Assembly: GCA_025353925.1 (NCBI GenBank)
Contig: JANXNV010000233.1
Span: 1 to 52,558, forward strand
From: Armatimonadota bacterium
GTDB lineage: Bacteria > Armatimonadota > Armatimonadia > Armatimonadales > Capsulimonadaceae
Length of the DNA: 52,558 nt
Direction of reading: 5' to 3'
How positions within the stretch are numbered: position 1 is the stretch's first letter; each line of letters begins with the position of its first letter. The position numbers and the translations under genes are program-made. The notes under the pieces are model-generated. The model was given only the letters and a program-made list of their open reading frames with translations, was not told the origin of the DNA and searched no databases. Positions 8,042 through 15,924 of the stretch are shown piece after piece.

Positions 8042-9070
8042 TTGGGTACGTCTTTGAACGTCAACGAAGTCAATTCCGAAGAGATTTTCGACATCGCCAT
8101 CATCGGCGGCGGGCCGGTCGGTCAGTACGCCGCCTACTACGCGGGTCTGCGGGGCATGAAAACCAAGGTCATCGACAGCCTGCCGGAGCTGGGCGGGCAG
8201 CTGTCGGCTTTGTACCCGGAAAAATACATTTTCGATGTGGCGGGTTACGCGAAAGTCTACGCCAAAGACTTGGTCGCGAACCTTTCCGAGCAGATGATGC
8301 AGTACGATCCCGCTCTGGCACTCGATGAGAAAGTCACAACTCTCACGTCCGAAGACGGCTTAGTGACGATGACGACCCAGAAGGGCCACACGCACTACGC
8401 GAGAACCGCCGTGATCTCGGCGGGCGTGGGGGCATTCCTGCCGCGTAAGATCGCCCAGGCAGGTTTGGAAGAGCTTGAGGGGCGCGGCATCCACTATTTC
8501 GTGAATGATAAAAGCATCTTGAAGGGCAAGCGGCTGATGGTGGTCGGCGGCGGCGATAGTGCCTTCGACTGGACGCTGAACCTGTACGACACGGCCCAGA
8601 GTATCGTCCAAATCCACCGCACGGACAAGTTCAAGGCCCATGAAGATACCATCGAAAAAGTCATGGCACTGCCCATCGAATTTCTGACGTTTCACGAGGT
8701 CAAGCAGGTCCACGGCGAGGAGCATGTCGAGGGCGTGACTATCTTCGACAACCGGACCAAAGAAGAAAAGTATTATGAGTGCGACGAGTTGCTTTTCAAC
8801 CTGGGCTTTCTCACCGATTTAGGCCCGATTAAGGGCTGGGGCTTTGAGATCGTTGGCAACTCGGTCGCTGTCAACTCGCGCATGGAGACCAATGTTCCCG
8901 GAGTCTACGGGGCGGGCGATATCGTCACCTACGACGGCAAGCTGAAGCTGATCGCCACCGGCTTCGGCGAAGCGGCGACTGCCGTCAACCATGCCAAAGC
9001 TCATGTCGATCCCACCGCCAAAGTCGGTCCGGGGCATTCCTCGGAGAACGTGCCTAAGAAAACACCCTGA
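8042..9070 (+). CDS. Ferredoxin--NADP reductase, thioredoxin-reductase-like type
   Basis: 342 aa. FAD-binding motif IIGGGPVGQYAAYYAGLRG near residue 20, then ELGGQLSALYPEKYIFDV and the NADPH-binding MVVGGGDSAFDWTLNL near residue 170, closing with GVYGAGDIVTYDGKLKLIATGFGEAATAVNHA. The CxxC redox motif of true thioredoxin reductases is absent, as in the YumC/TrxR-like ferredoxin-NADP reductases, which pass electrons between ferredoxin and NADP(H). The start is uncertain: the listed start is TTG at 8042, and another TTG lies at 8054. The next gene begins one base after the stop, so the two are co-transcribed. Confidence 0.87.
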   Translation: MGTSLNVNEVNSEEIFDIAIIGGGPVGQYAAYYAGLRGMKTKVIDSLPELGGQLSALYPEKYIFDVAGYAKVYAKDLVANLSEQMMQYDPALALDEKVTTLTSEDGLVTMTTQKGHTHYARTAVISAGVGAFLPRKIAQAGLEELEGRGIHYFVNDKSILKGKRLMVVGGGDSAFDWTLNLYDTAQSIVQIHRTDKFKAHEDTIEKVMALPIEFLTFHEVKQVHGEEHVEGVTIFDNRTKEEKYYECDELLFNLGFLTDLGPIKGWGFEIVGNSVAVNSRMETNVPGVYGAGDIVTYDGKLKLIATGFGEAATAVNHAKAHVDPTAKVGPGHSSENVPKKTP

Positions 9071-9071
9071 A

Positions 9072-9578
9072 ATGCTGCTCACCTACACTTACGCCCGGGG
9101 CTACCTTTTCTCTGCACTCGAATCCGCCCCGGCACTTCTCGCCGGGGCGTTGAACGGGCTGACTGAGGCCGAGGCGGACTTTCGGCCTGATCCGGAGCGG
9201 TTCACCCTTCGGGAAGTCGTGGCGCATCTGGCCGATTGGGATCCGGTCTTTTCGGGGCGCCTGACCCGGATGCAGGCGGAAGACCATCCGACACTGCCGG
9301 GCTACGATGAAGGTGTCTGGGCCGTCGAGCATCACTACGCCGCCTCGGATTGGCGGGAGCAATTGGGTCTTTATGCGGAACGCCGCCGCGACTTGACGGA
9401 GCAGGTACGTACGTTTGCCCCGGAAGATTGGGCACGGACCGGGGACCGCCCGGAGATCGGCGTACTCTCGATCCAAGACCTGACGATGCTTATCCCTCTG
9501 CATGATCTTTACCATTTGAAGCAGGCCCAGGAGTGGCGGGAGAAATATCAGGAGTGGCGGGAGAAATATCAGCAATGA
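9072..9578 (+). CDS. DinB-like (DUF664-type) putative metal-binding protein
   Basis: 168 aa from the ATG at 9072, one base after the preceding stop; the earlier ORF start overlaps that gene. DinB-fold features: HLADWDPVFSGRL in the first half and LHDLYHLKQAQEW near the end, giving the usual three-His type metal site. Members are four-helix-bundle proteins, some acting as thiol-dependent transferases, most unknown. The C-terminus QEWREKYQEWREKYQQ is a perfect 21-bp tandem duplication. The stop overlaps the next start (ATGA). Confidence 0.83.
   Translation: MLLTYTYARGYLFSALESAPALLAGALNGLTEAEADFRPDPERFTLREVVAHLADWDPVFSGRLTRMQAEDHPTLPGYDEGVWAVEHHYAASDWREQLGLYAERRRDLTEQVRTFAPEDWARTGDRPEIGVLSIQDLTMLIPLHDLYHLKQAQEWREKYQEWREKYQQ
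9528..9569. repeat. 21-bp tandem duplication at the DinB-like C-terminus
   Basis: The unit caggagtggcgggagaaata+t occurs at 9528-9548 and 9549-9569 without mismatch, adding seven in-frame codons just before the stop and the overlapping start of the next gene. Confidence 0.95.
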
Positions 9579-10105
9579 CCGATGAACCGACAATCGACGC
9601 AGCCCAGCTTTTGGAGTATCAAACCCGCCTGGCCGCTCTCCGCTACGACGGATTAGGCACCGTCGCGGCACTCGTAATCACGCCGGAGATGGACCAGCAC
9701 GATCTGGTCAATGCCCTGCATATTCTGCCTGGGACCGGAGTCGAAGGCCAGTATCCCGGCAAGCAGTGGTGGCGCGGCAAGCGGGTTGCCGGGCGGCAGG
9801 TCTCGGCCATGAATGCCGAAGTTTTGGATGTGCTTGGCATTGCCTACGACGTTCCCGGCGATAACCTAATTATCCGCGGCCTCGATCTGACCCAGTTTGC
9901 GCCGGGCGACACACTGCGGATCGGGGAGGTCCTGCTGACCGCGACGCCGACACCCCACCGGCCCTGTTCCAAGCTGGCTGCCCGGACGACACTGACCAAG
10001 AAAGAAGCCCTGAGCGCGGGGCGGCTGCGCGGAATTATGCTGGATGCCCGGGAGCTGGGTTCCGTGCATGTCGGGGACCGAGTGGAGCGGCTGATTCTCG
10101 CCTGA
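9575..10105 (+). CDS. MOSC domain protein
   Basis: 176 aa from the ATG at 9575, which overlaps the stop of the DinB-like gene. The sequence has the MOSC pattern: an early GTVAALVITPEMDQHDLV, NLIIRGLDLTQFAPGDTLRIGEVLL, then TATPTPHRPCSKLAARTT with the conserved Cys, and LRGIMLDARELGSVHVGDRV. MOSC domains bind sulfur or the molybdenum cofactor in cofactor sulfurases and related enzymes. This is a single-domain member, so the exact substrate is unknown. Translational coupling suggests a joint role with the DinB-like protein. Confidence 0.8.
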   Translation: MTDEPTIDAAQLLEYQTRLAALRYDGLGTVAALVITPEMDQHDLVNALHILPGTGVEGQYPGKQWWRGKRVAGRQVSAMNAEVLDVLGIAYDVPGDNLIIRGLDLTQFAPGDTLRIGEVLLTATPTPHRPCSKLAARTTLTKKEALSAGRLRGIMLDARELGSVHVGDRVERLILA

Positions 10106-10146
10106 AGCTTGCGTTTAAGCAGGCGTCGAGCGAGGAACACTGTACC

Positions 10147-10572
10147 ATGCGCTTCTCCCGATTTTTGCCGCTGGCTGCCGCGTGTCTGATGGTTTTTTGT
10201 GCGGGCTGCGCACGTCCCCAGCGGATGTCGGAAGAGGTATCAGGCCCGCCGACCCCGCTCCACGCACTGCATAAAGGGCCGACCCCGCCTGGTGGTCCCA
10301 GCGAAGCCCCGACGGGGGCCGGAGCTAGAGGGTCAGCGGCTGGGGGCTTCGAATATGGCCGTGTCGGAAGCACGCTGGAGAAGCCGACGGTGCCCCCGCA
10401 GCCTTACGGCATCACGTACAGCCGTATGTCTCCCGTCGGCAGCAGCGGGTCGGGCCTCGGCGACCGGGGAAACCCCATCCCGCCGGAAGCCTCCCTTGCC
10501 GCCCCGCCGGACCCGGTTCATCCGGTTCGAAAAACTACTCCGCTGCCTTCAATCGTGACGCCCAGTCGATAG
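10147..10572 (+). CDS. Pro/Gly-rich putative lipoprotein
   Basis: 141 aa. Signal peptide with lipobox (LMVFCAGC) near residues 15-22, followed by a Pro, Gly and Ala-rich, probably disordered chain with no recognised domain. GAGG lies upstream of the ATG. The 3' end overlaps the 3' end of purM on the other strand by 55 bases, which is unusual but possible for convergent genes; the true stop cannot be moved. Probably an envelope lipoprotein; function unknown. Confidence 0.6.
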   Translation: MRFSRFLPLAAACLMVFCAGCARPQRMSEEVSGPPTPLHALHKGPTPPGGPSEAPTGAGARGSAAGGFEYGRVGSTLEKPTVPPQPYGITYSRMSPVGSSGSGLGDRGNPIPPEASLAAPPDPVHPVRKTTPLPSIVTPSR

Positions 10573-11591
10573 GCGGTCTCACCCGCCGCCTGAAATTTCG
10601 CCAGCACGCTGTCGGCCTGTTCCGCCGACGCAATCAGCACGTAGCCAATCCCCATATTGAAGACCCGGAACATTTCGGCTTCCGTTACGCGGCCTTTCTC
10701 CTGGATCAGCCGAAACAGCGGCGGCACTTCCCAGGAGTTTCTGTCGATTTCAACGCCGATCCCGGGCGGAAGGACGCGCGGAATGTTGTCCACAAAGCCG
10801 CCGCCGGTAATATGCGCCATTGCTTTGATCGGGGCTGTCTGCTCGGCCAGTAAAGGCAGGACGACGCGGGCATAGCAGCGGTGGGGCCACAGCAGTGCCT
10901 CGGCCAGAGTCACGCCGCCGAGTTCTGGGGGTGCGGAATTCAGCGGTATCCCGGCCTCTCCCAGCAGTGCCTGACGGGCAAGCGAGTAGCCGTTGGTGTG
11001 CAGGCCGTCCGACGCCAGCCCGATGACCACATCCCCGACCACTACCTTCGACCCATCCACGATTTGGCTGCGCTCCACCAGTCCGACAATGCAGCCGGCC
11101 AGATCGTATTCCCCGTCGCCGTACAGCCCCGGCATCTCCGCCGTCTCGCCGCCGATAAGGGCGCACCCGGCCTCCCGGCAGCCTTCGGAAAGCCCTTTGA
11201 CGACATCCGCCGCCACCGACGGCTCCAGTTTCCCGGTGCCGAAGTAATCGAGAAAGAAGAGGGGCCGTGCGCCCTGCACAAGAATGTCGTTGACACAGTG
11301 CGAGACCAGATCTTTGCCGATCGTATCGTGCCTTCCGGTCGCAAACGCGATCTTCAGCTTCGTACCCACGCCGTCGATGCTTGACACCAGCACGGGGTCC
11401 CGGAGCGTGCCGAGTGCAGACAGCGCGAACATCCCGCCAAAGCTGCCGACACCGCTCAAGACCCCCGGCGTCAGGGTCGTCTTGATGTGCACCTTCATCC
11501 GCGAGACGGCGTCTGTCGCGGCATCAATATCCACGCCTGCGCGGGCGTAGGCACTGGGGGGTTGCTGACTTATAACTTCTTGATTATTCAT
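10518..11591 (-). CDS. purM: Phosphoribosylformylglycinamidine cyclo-ligase (AIR synthetase)
   Basis: 357 aa, normal length. Fifth step of purine synthesis: FGAM plus ATP to AIR. Signatures: YARAGVDIDAATDAVSRMK at the N-terminus, SSIDGVGTKLKIAF, GKDLVSHCVNDILVQGARPLFFLDYF, LIGGETAEMPGLY, HTNGYSLAR, and HITGGGFVDNIPRVLP. No other pur gene lies nearby. It starts nine bases after the upstream 135-aa ORF, so both probably share the promoter at 12015-12023. No Shine-Dalgarno is visible before the ATG, consistent with translation coupled to the upstream ORF. Confidence 0.95.
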   Translation of the reverse strand: MNNQEVISQQPPSAYARAGVDIDAATDAVSRMKVHIKTTLTPGVLSGVGSFGGMFALSALGTLRDPVLVSSIDGVGTKLKIAFATGRHDTIGKDLVSHCVNDILVQGARPLFFLDYFGTGKLEPSVAADVVKGLSEGCREAGCALIGGETAEMPGLYGDGEYDLAGCIVGLVERSQIVDGSKVVVGDVVIGLASDGLHTNGYSLARQALLGEAGIPLNSAPPELGGVTLAEALLWPHRCYARVVLPLLAEQTAPIKAMAHITGGGFVDNIPRVLPPGIGVEIDRNSWEVPPLFRLIQEKGRVTEAEMFRVFNMGIGYVLIASAEQADSVLAKFQAAGETAYRLGVTIEGSGVVFRTG

Positions 11592-11600
11592 GGAGAATGA

Positions 11601-12008
11601 TTAACGAGGTTCGGGCAGCCGGGAGACAAACTTACTGAGACGGCCCAACGCTGCTGCAAACAGTATATTGGGCGGCGTTCCGCGCTCCGCGTGTACCAGA
11701 GCATTGCGATATTGCCTTACTTCATGAACACGGTACAAAGTCGGCCAGGCGTATAGTCTGACCAGACCCGTTCCATCAAGGCCATGCGCCATCGGCTCGA
11801 CAATCAAGCGACCGCTCGGCGTCTCAACTGAAAGGGAAGGAATATCATAGAAGCCGTACTGAGGGCGCATATCCATCACATGAGTCGTAGTGGTCGAGAC
11901 AGACCAATGCTGGCCCTTGCACCAGAAAGCTACTTCTGCTTCTAGCTTAAGAATAGTCTCATGCCATGCCGCGATTAGTGATTGGGGGCGGACAGCTAGT
12001 GTTTCCAT
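11601..12008 (-). CDS. Unknown 135-aa protein upstream of purM
   Basis: 135 aa, no family recognised. It contains several Trp, a central stretch MRPQYGFYDIPSLSVETPSGRLIVEPMAHGLDGTGLVRLYAWPTLYRV that looks like a beta-rich fold, and no signal peptide or membrane segment. The stop is nine bases before purM. A TGCTATAAT extended -10 box lies six bases before the ATG, so the mRNA may be leaderless. Its content is less GC-rich in places than purM. The middle stretch looks like a small enzyme- or nucleic-acid-binding beta fold, but no motif supports a function. Confidence 0.65.
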   Translation of the reverse strand: METLAVRPQSLIAAWHETILKLEAEVAFWCKGQHWSVSTTTTHVMDMRPQYGFYDIPSLSVETPSGRLIVEPMAHGLDGTGLVRLYAWPTLYRVHEVRQYRNALVHAERGTPPNILFAAALGRLSKFVSRLPEPR

Positions 12009-12014
12009 ACATCA

Positions 12015-12023
12015 ATTATAGCA
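12015..12023 (-). promoter_or_regulatory. Extended -10 promoter, predicted leaderless start
   Basis: Minus strand TGCTATAAT followed by six bases and the ATG at 12008. With the usual 6-7 base distance from -10 to +1, transcription would start at the ATG itself. No good -35 is seen. Confidence 0.55.
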
Positions 12024-12051
12024 CGAACCCTATATGTTTCGCCCTATAAAC

Positions 12052-12660
12052 CTATTCTTCCCCCACCGCCCACTGCGGCTGGAGGTCCTGAGCCACGCCG
12101 AGGTTTTGCAGGACTCGGGCGACCACGGTATCCACTAAGTCTTCAATAGTTTTGGGCTGATGGTAGAACGCCGGAATCGCAGGCAGGATGATCGCTCCGG
12201 CTTCGGTCACGGCGACCATGTTGCGCAGATGGATCAGGTTCAAAGGCGTGTCGCGGGCGACCAGGATCAGCTTGCGCCGCTCCTTCAAGCACACATCGGC
12301 GGCGCGGGTGGTCAGGTCGTTGGAAATCCCGTGCGCAATCCGCCCTAACGTCCCCATGGAGCAGGGGATGACGACCATGCCCTCGTGAATAAACGAGCCG
12401 GACGCCGGAGGAGTGAAATAGTCCTGGGAGCTGAGAAAGTGGATATTATCGTAGGGGGCATCGGTGCCGAGGAAGTCCTGGGCCGAGTAGGGAGCGGTCA
12501 GCCGCCCGCCCGTCTCAGTCTGAAAGACGGCGGGGGCGTTGCCGGAGAGCATGACGTAAATCGCATCGTAGTGACGTGCGGCCTGCCTCAGAAAGCGAAC
12601 GGCATAAATCGCACCGCTCGCGCCTGTGACGGCGACCACCAGGCGCCTGGGAGTAGTCAT
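12052..12660 (-). CDS. ubiX: Flavin prenyltransferase UbiX
   Basis: 202 aa, usual length. It attaches a dimethylallyl group to FMN to make the prenylated flavin used by UbiD-type decarboxylases. Signatures: VVAVTGASGAIYAVRFLRQ at the N-terminus for FMN binding, VVIPCSMGTLGRIAHGISNDLTTRAADVCLKERRKLILVARDTPL and the C-terminal LPAIPAFYHQPKTIEDLVD. No ubiD is in the window, so its partner is elsewhere. It follows a small membrane protein gene by 17 bases and may be co-transcribed with it. Confidence 0.93.
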   Translation of the reverse strand: MTTPRRLVVAVTGASGAIYAVRFLRQAARHYDAIYVMLSGNAPAVFQTETGGRLTAPYSAQDFLGTDAPYDNIHFLSSQDYFTPPASGSFIHEGMVVIPCSMGTLGRIAHGISNDLTTRAADVCLKERRKLILVARDTPLNLIHLRNMVAVTEAGAIILPAIPAFYHQPKTIEDLVDTVVARVLQNLGVAQDLQPQWAVGEE

Positions 12661-12677
12661 AGATAGGTTACTTAGTT

Positions 12678-12899
12678 CTAAATTTCATCGTCACGGCGCA
12701 CACGCACTTTGGCCCGGGCGCGTGCCTCCCGCGCCGCCGTGCCGACCACTTCGCTGAGTATCAGCCCGACACCAAACGGCGCAAGTGCCAACGCCAGGAT
12801 GCCGTGAACGCCGAGACACAGTGCCATGACTCCTGCCGCAATCAGTCCGGCACCCGTCCAAACTTCGGTGCTCGTCCGCACGATTTTCTTCCAATCCAT
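12678..12899 (-). CDS. Small two-helix membrane protein
   Basis: 73 aa from the ATG at 12899, preceded by AGAGG. The longer ORF (to 13118) is not used because its first residues are the antisense translation of the tRNA. Two hydrophobic segments, VWTGAGLIAAGVMALCLGVHGILALALAPFGVGLILSEVVG, then a basic tail (ARARAKVRVRRDDEI). No family recognised. It lies directly downstream of tRNA-Ala and its terminator and just upstream of ubiX. Confidence 0.6.
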   Translation of the reverse strand: MDWKKIVRTSTEVWTGAGLIAAGVMALCLGVHGILALALAPFGVGLILSEVVGTAAREARARAKVRVRRDDEI

Positions 12900-13003
12900 A
12901 AGGGCAGCCTCTTTCCAAAACTTTCCATCGAGTGTATTGCCGGATTTCAGTCGACGGCACTCCTCTCTTCGGCAAGTTTCGGCGAGAACTTCAGGACAGA
13001 CAA

Positions 13004-13040
13004 GAAAACCGCCCGGTGCCCTCATGCGGCATCGGACGGT
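13004..13040 (-). terminator. Intrinsic terminator after tRNA-Ala
   Basis: Minus strand: a stem of about 13 pairs with one mismatch and one G-U (ACCGTCCGATGCC with GGCACCGGGCGGT), loop GCATGAG, followed by TTTT. It begins about nine bases after the tRNA CCA end. Confidence 0.75.
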
Positions 13041-13048
13041 CTTTGCGA

Positions 13049-13124
13049 TGGTGGAGGATAGCGGGTTCGAACCGCTGACCTTCTCAATGCCATTGAGACG
13101 CGCTACCAACTGCGCCAATCCCCC
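13049..13124 (-). tRNA. tRNA-Ala (anticodon GGC)
   Basis: 76 nt with encoded CCA. Acceptor GGGGGAT pairs with ATCCTCC (one G-U). D stem GCGC/GCGC with loop AGTTGGTA. Anticodon stem TCTCA/TGAGA with loop ATGGCAT, anticodon GGC reading GCC alanine codons. T arm AGCGG-TTCGAAC-CCGCT. It has its own promoter (TTGATT-17-TATACT) and a terminator. ORFs crossing this region in either strand are shadows. Confidence 0.97.
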
Positions 13125-13142
13125 TCTGCGGCAACAAAAAAC

Positions 13143-13171
13143 AGTATACTCGTTTGTGCCGGGAAAATCAA
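13143..13171 (-). promoter_or_regulatory. Promoter of tRNA-Ala
   Basis: Minus strand TTGATT (13166-13171), 17-base spacer, TATACT (13143-13148), 18 bases before the tRNA 5' end. Confidence 0.75.
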
Positions 13172-13198
13172 GCCCTCTCCCGGCACGATTTCAGAGCC

Positions 13199-14905
13199 TT
13201 AATGCGGCTTGAGTACACCCTCGACAAGCGAATTGACGGCAGTGAACTGGGCGGATGCCGCCTGGGGATCTTTTCGGATGAGTGCTGCCATACTTCGCTC
13301 GGTTTGTGCTTCGCGCTCACTCCCTTTTTGATGGTAAAGCGCGGCCAATTGTTCATGGACCGCAGCGTCGAGCTGGTTTGCCCTTTCGCGGTCCCGCAGA
13401 ACTTTGATCTGCGTGTTCACGGCTGTCAGTGCGAGTGCCTGGGCCGAAATATGGGCGGAAAGTACCGGCTGCCCGCTTCGGGCATAGGCTTGGGCGAGAG
13501 TTCGCAGGGCCGGAACATTGTCCGGCGTCGCCGCCAGGGCCCTTGTCAGCAGAGCGACGGCTCCCGGCACGTCGTTTTTGCCGAGTAAAATCCGGCCAAG
13601 CTGGATCTCGGAAAGGGGATTGTCGGGAGAAAGCTCGAGAGCCTTGCGCGTCTGCATTTCCGCTTCTGCTTGGGACGTGGCCGTGGCGGCACCGCGCATC
13701 AGCATCGTTCCCAGCAGGTAATGTGTCAGGGAGTCTCCCGGCACGGCGGCGACCCGGCTCCGCAGCAGGGACAATGCATCAGCAGTCGGACTGGTTGGTC
13801 CGGCATCCGCCTGTCCGGCTTTGATCACGGCAGCGGCATAGTCGGTGGCATAATCCGTGCGGGCCGGAGCGAGCTGACGTACCTTCTGAAAAGCGACGAC
13901 GGAGGAGCCGATCAGATCTGGCTCCAGGGAGCTTGCCCTCCCGAGGCCGATCCAGGCCTCCGCGAGGGTTGGGGCGATTTCCGTCGCCCGCTTGTAAGCG
14001 GGGACGCCATACTTCGGCAGATCAATACTGATCGCCGCGTGCCCCATTCCCAGCAGGGCAGGCAGCCAGTCGGGGCGGAGCTTCAAGCAGTTGAGATAGG
14101 CGGTCATCGCCTGGGGGTACTGATGCTGTTCCTCCAGCACCGAGGCGTAGGCGAGGTTCGCCGCCGGAGAACTCGGGGCAAGGGAGAGTGCATATATCAG
14201 AACAGGCCCCGCCTCCGCGCTGCGTCGGCTGCGCCGCAAAGCCTCGCCCCAAAGCCGCTGGACTTGAGCATTGTCTGGTTCCTGATGCGCCCATGCCTCG
14301 CGCGTGGCAAATCCGCTGGCTTCCGGGTTCTGTCGCCCCAGCCACTCGCTCAGACCGTTCAATCGGCTCCCCGCCGCGTACCTCTCTCGCAGCAGGGCGG
14401 GACCTTCGGGCGCGATCGCCTTTGCCAGCGTCTCGGCACTCGCCGCCGGTCCCGCGACATGCACCTGCGCCAGCACATTCTGCAGACTGAATGAGTTGGG
14501 AAACGTTCTCAGTGCCAGATGCAGGTCGGCAACCGCCCGTTTACCGTCTCCCGCCGCAGCGGTATTCGCGGCCAGCTCCCGCCAGACCAGTTCCGTCGAC
14601 TCCCCATCGGCAATCGCCTGCCGCAACGCGTCTGCCGCCCCGGAATATTCCCCGGCCTCCATGCGTCGCGTCCCCACCAGTGCCTGCAGCGGCCCGTCTT
14701 CCGGCGTTCGCGCGGCGTCTGATTCTAGAGTTGGTAAGTACGCTTCTCGAAGCTGCGCCTCGCGCCAGAGGGCAGGAATTACGAAGAGAGCAACTAGAAC
14801 TGCCGCAAGTAGAATTAAGCCCGAAAAAAGCACCGCCCGGCGTGGGCGGTGCTGATCAAGGGACCGAGGCTTTTCGGTTAAAGTATCTTTCGCACGTGTT
14901 GACAT
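13199..14905 (-). CDS. TPR-repeat protein with one N-terminal membrane anchor
   Basis: 568 aa. Residues about 24-46 are a transmembrane helix (AVLFSGLILLAAVLVALFVIPAL); the rest is a chain of tetratricopeptide repeats, for example AANLAYASVLEEQHQYPQAMTAYLNCLKLRPDWLPALLGMG and EMQTRKALELSPDNPLSEIQLGRILLGKNDVPGAVALLTRALAATPDNVPALRTLAQAYARSG. TPRs act as protein-binding scaffolds, here probably outside the membrane. It starts 12 bases after the prepilin-like gene, so the two form an operon. Partner unknown; assembly or sorting of the pilin-like protein is a guess. Confidence 0.85.
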   Translation of the reverse strand: MSTRAKDTLTEKPRSLDQHRPRRAVLFSGLILLAAVLVALFVIPALWREAQLREAYLPTLESDAARTPEDGPLQALVGTRRMEAGEYSGAADALRQAIADGESTELVWRELAANTAAAGDGKRAVADLHLALRTFPNSFSLQNVLAQVHVAGPAASAETLAKAIAPEGPALLRERYAAGSRLNGLSEWLGRQNPEASGFATREAWAHQEPDNAQVQRLWGEALRRSRRSAEAGPVLIYALSLAPSSPAANLAYASVLEEQHQYPQAMTAYLNCLKLRPDWLPALLGMGHAAISIDLPKYGVPAYKRATEIAPTLAEAWIGLGRASSLEPDLIGSSVVAFQKVRQLAPARTDYATDYAAAVIKAGQADAGPTSPTADALSLLRSRVAAVPGDSLTHYLLGTMLMRGAATATSQAEAEMQTRKALELSPDNPLSEIQLGRILLGKNDVPGAVALLTRALAATPDNVPALRTLAQAYARSGQPVLSAHISAQALALTAVNTQIKVLRDRERANQLDAAVHEQLAALYHQKGSEREAQTERSMAALIRKDPQAASAQFTAVNSLVEGVLKPH

Positions 14906-14917
14906 ACTCTAATGCGA

Positions 14918-15706
14918 TTACTCAGGCTTGACGAGATACCAGTAGTATGTCCCGCCGCCAGGGTATTTAGCGGTCTGCTTCATTGAATTATGAAGGGATT
15001 TCACATGGCCGTCATAAAAGAGGTAGTTGACAAAATCCTTGTCGCCATGCCGATGATCTACGCCCCATTTACCAGAATTTGACACTAACCCACGAAAGGG
15101 TTGACCATAGTATGTGTCTTTTGTGACATCGATCATGTCATCCGGCCAAAGGTTGTCATAGCCGTGGCCGTCGCATATCATGATGGTTTCCGCCGAGCTT
15201 GTTAGAAGTGCGAGCGGAACGCCGTTTGCCTCCCCCGTCGGCGCGACACCGATGGGAACATAGAAGCTATTAATCTTATCCAGGTTGTTGTAGGAATACC
15301 CCGTCCCATTGAGATACGTGTTAGGATTAAGATCTTTACGGTTAGGCAGGTTGTCGTTTCGGCTGTTTTGCGCTACAGGGAGGTCCGGGCAGTTATAAAC
15401 ACCAACCCCTTTTGTGTAGGGGTAAATCATCTCCGGCCAATGTATACGAAGGTCGGTGTACCCAAGAATATTCGGGTCTTGCGTAAAGGCACCGGTGAAC
15501 TGCTCTTCATTGTCCTGGGCATACTGGATTTCCGCCAACCCGAGCTGCTTGAGGTTGCTCTGGCAGGAGGCACGGCGGGCGTTCTCGCGCACTTTCTGAA
15601 AAACTGGGAAAAGAATAGCGGCCAAGATCGCAATAATGGCGATAACGACGAGCAATTCGATGAGCGTGAAGCCTTTGGTGCTCGGCTTCGTCGGTGGATT
15701 TTCCAT
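14918..15706 (-). CDS. Prepilin-like protein with DUF1559-type C-terminus
   Basis: 262 aa. Type IV prepilin signal: [26 protein letters not shown], cleaved before Phe with Glu at position 5. [29 protein letters not shown] follows, and the C-terminus has the H-x9-DG pattern ([22 protein letters not shown]). Such proteins occur in large numbers in Planctomycetota, Verrucomicrobiota and Armatimonadota and are processed by prepilin peptidase. Function of the family is unclear. AGAGGA precedes the ATG. A strong promoter (TTGACA-17-TATTAT) lies about 100 bases upstream, leaving a long leader. Confidence 0.93.
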   Translation of the reverse strand: MENPPTKPSTKGFTLIELLVVIAIIAILAAILFPVFQKVRENARRASCQSNLKQLGLAEIQYAQDNEEQFTGAFTQDPNILGYTDLRIHWPEMIYPYTKGVGVYNCPDLPVAQNSRNDNLPNRKDLNPNTYLNGTGYSYNNLDKINSFYVPIGVAPTGEANGVPLALLTSSAETIMICDGHGYDNLWPDDMIDVTKDTYYGQPFRGLVSNSGKWGVDHRHGDKDFVNYLFYDGHVKSLHNSMKQTAKYPGGGTYYWYLVKPE

Positions 15707-15807
15707 AACAATTCCTCTTCCACTGCGGCGCTGCGATCAATCTAGTAAAGCTTGTTATCGTTGAAAATACAAAGCATTAATCGCAGATGTATCTTGTTGA
15801 CAAAACC

Positions 15808-15836
15808 ATAATAACACATAGTTTTCTACTTGTCAA
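15808..15836 (-). promoter_or_regulatory. Promoter of the prepilin-like/TPR operon
   Basis: Minus strand TTGACA (15831-15836), 17-base spacer, TATTAT (15808-15813), in an AT-rich spacer. The 5' leader would be about 95 bases. Confidence 0.72.
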
Positions 15837-15851
15837 TACCAATCAATGCTG

Positions 15852-15888
15852 TTTTTTTAGCTTTGGTAACACTTTTTTTAGCTTTGGT
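15852..15888. repeat. Two copies of a 16-bp T-rich unit, period 21
   Basis: TTTTTTTAGCTTTGGT occurs at 15852-15867 and 15873-15888. It lies in the AT-rich spacer downstream of the cytochrome/membrane-protein operon. No hairpin is formed. Function unknown. Confidence 0.85.
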
Positions 15889-15924
15889 TTCGATTGTCGT
15901 TTTTGGTCGTGATTTGGTATGAAA

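Noticed and set aside
8042-9070. Thioredoxin reductase
   Set aside because: The CxxC redox motif is absent; ferredoxin-NADP reductase type fits better.
12900-13118. N-terminal extension of the small membrane protein ORF (MAQLVARLNGIEKVSG...)
   Set aside because: This is the translated strand of tRNA-Ala and its terminator; a better start with a ribosome site is at 12899.
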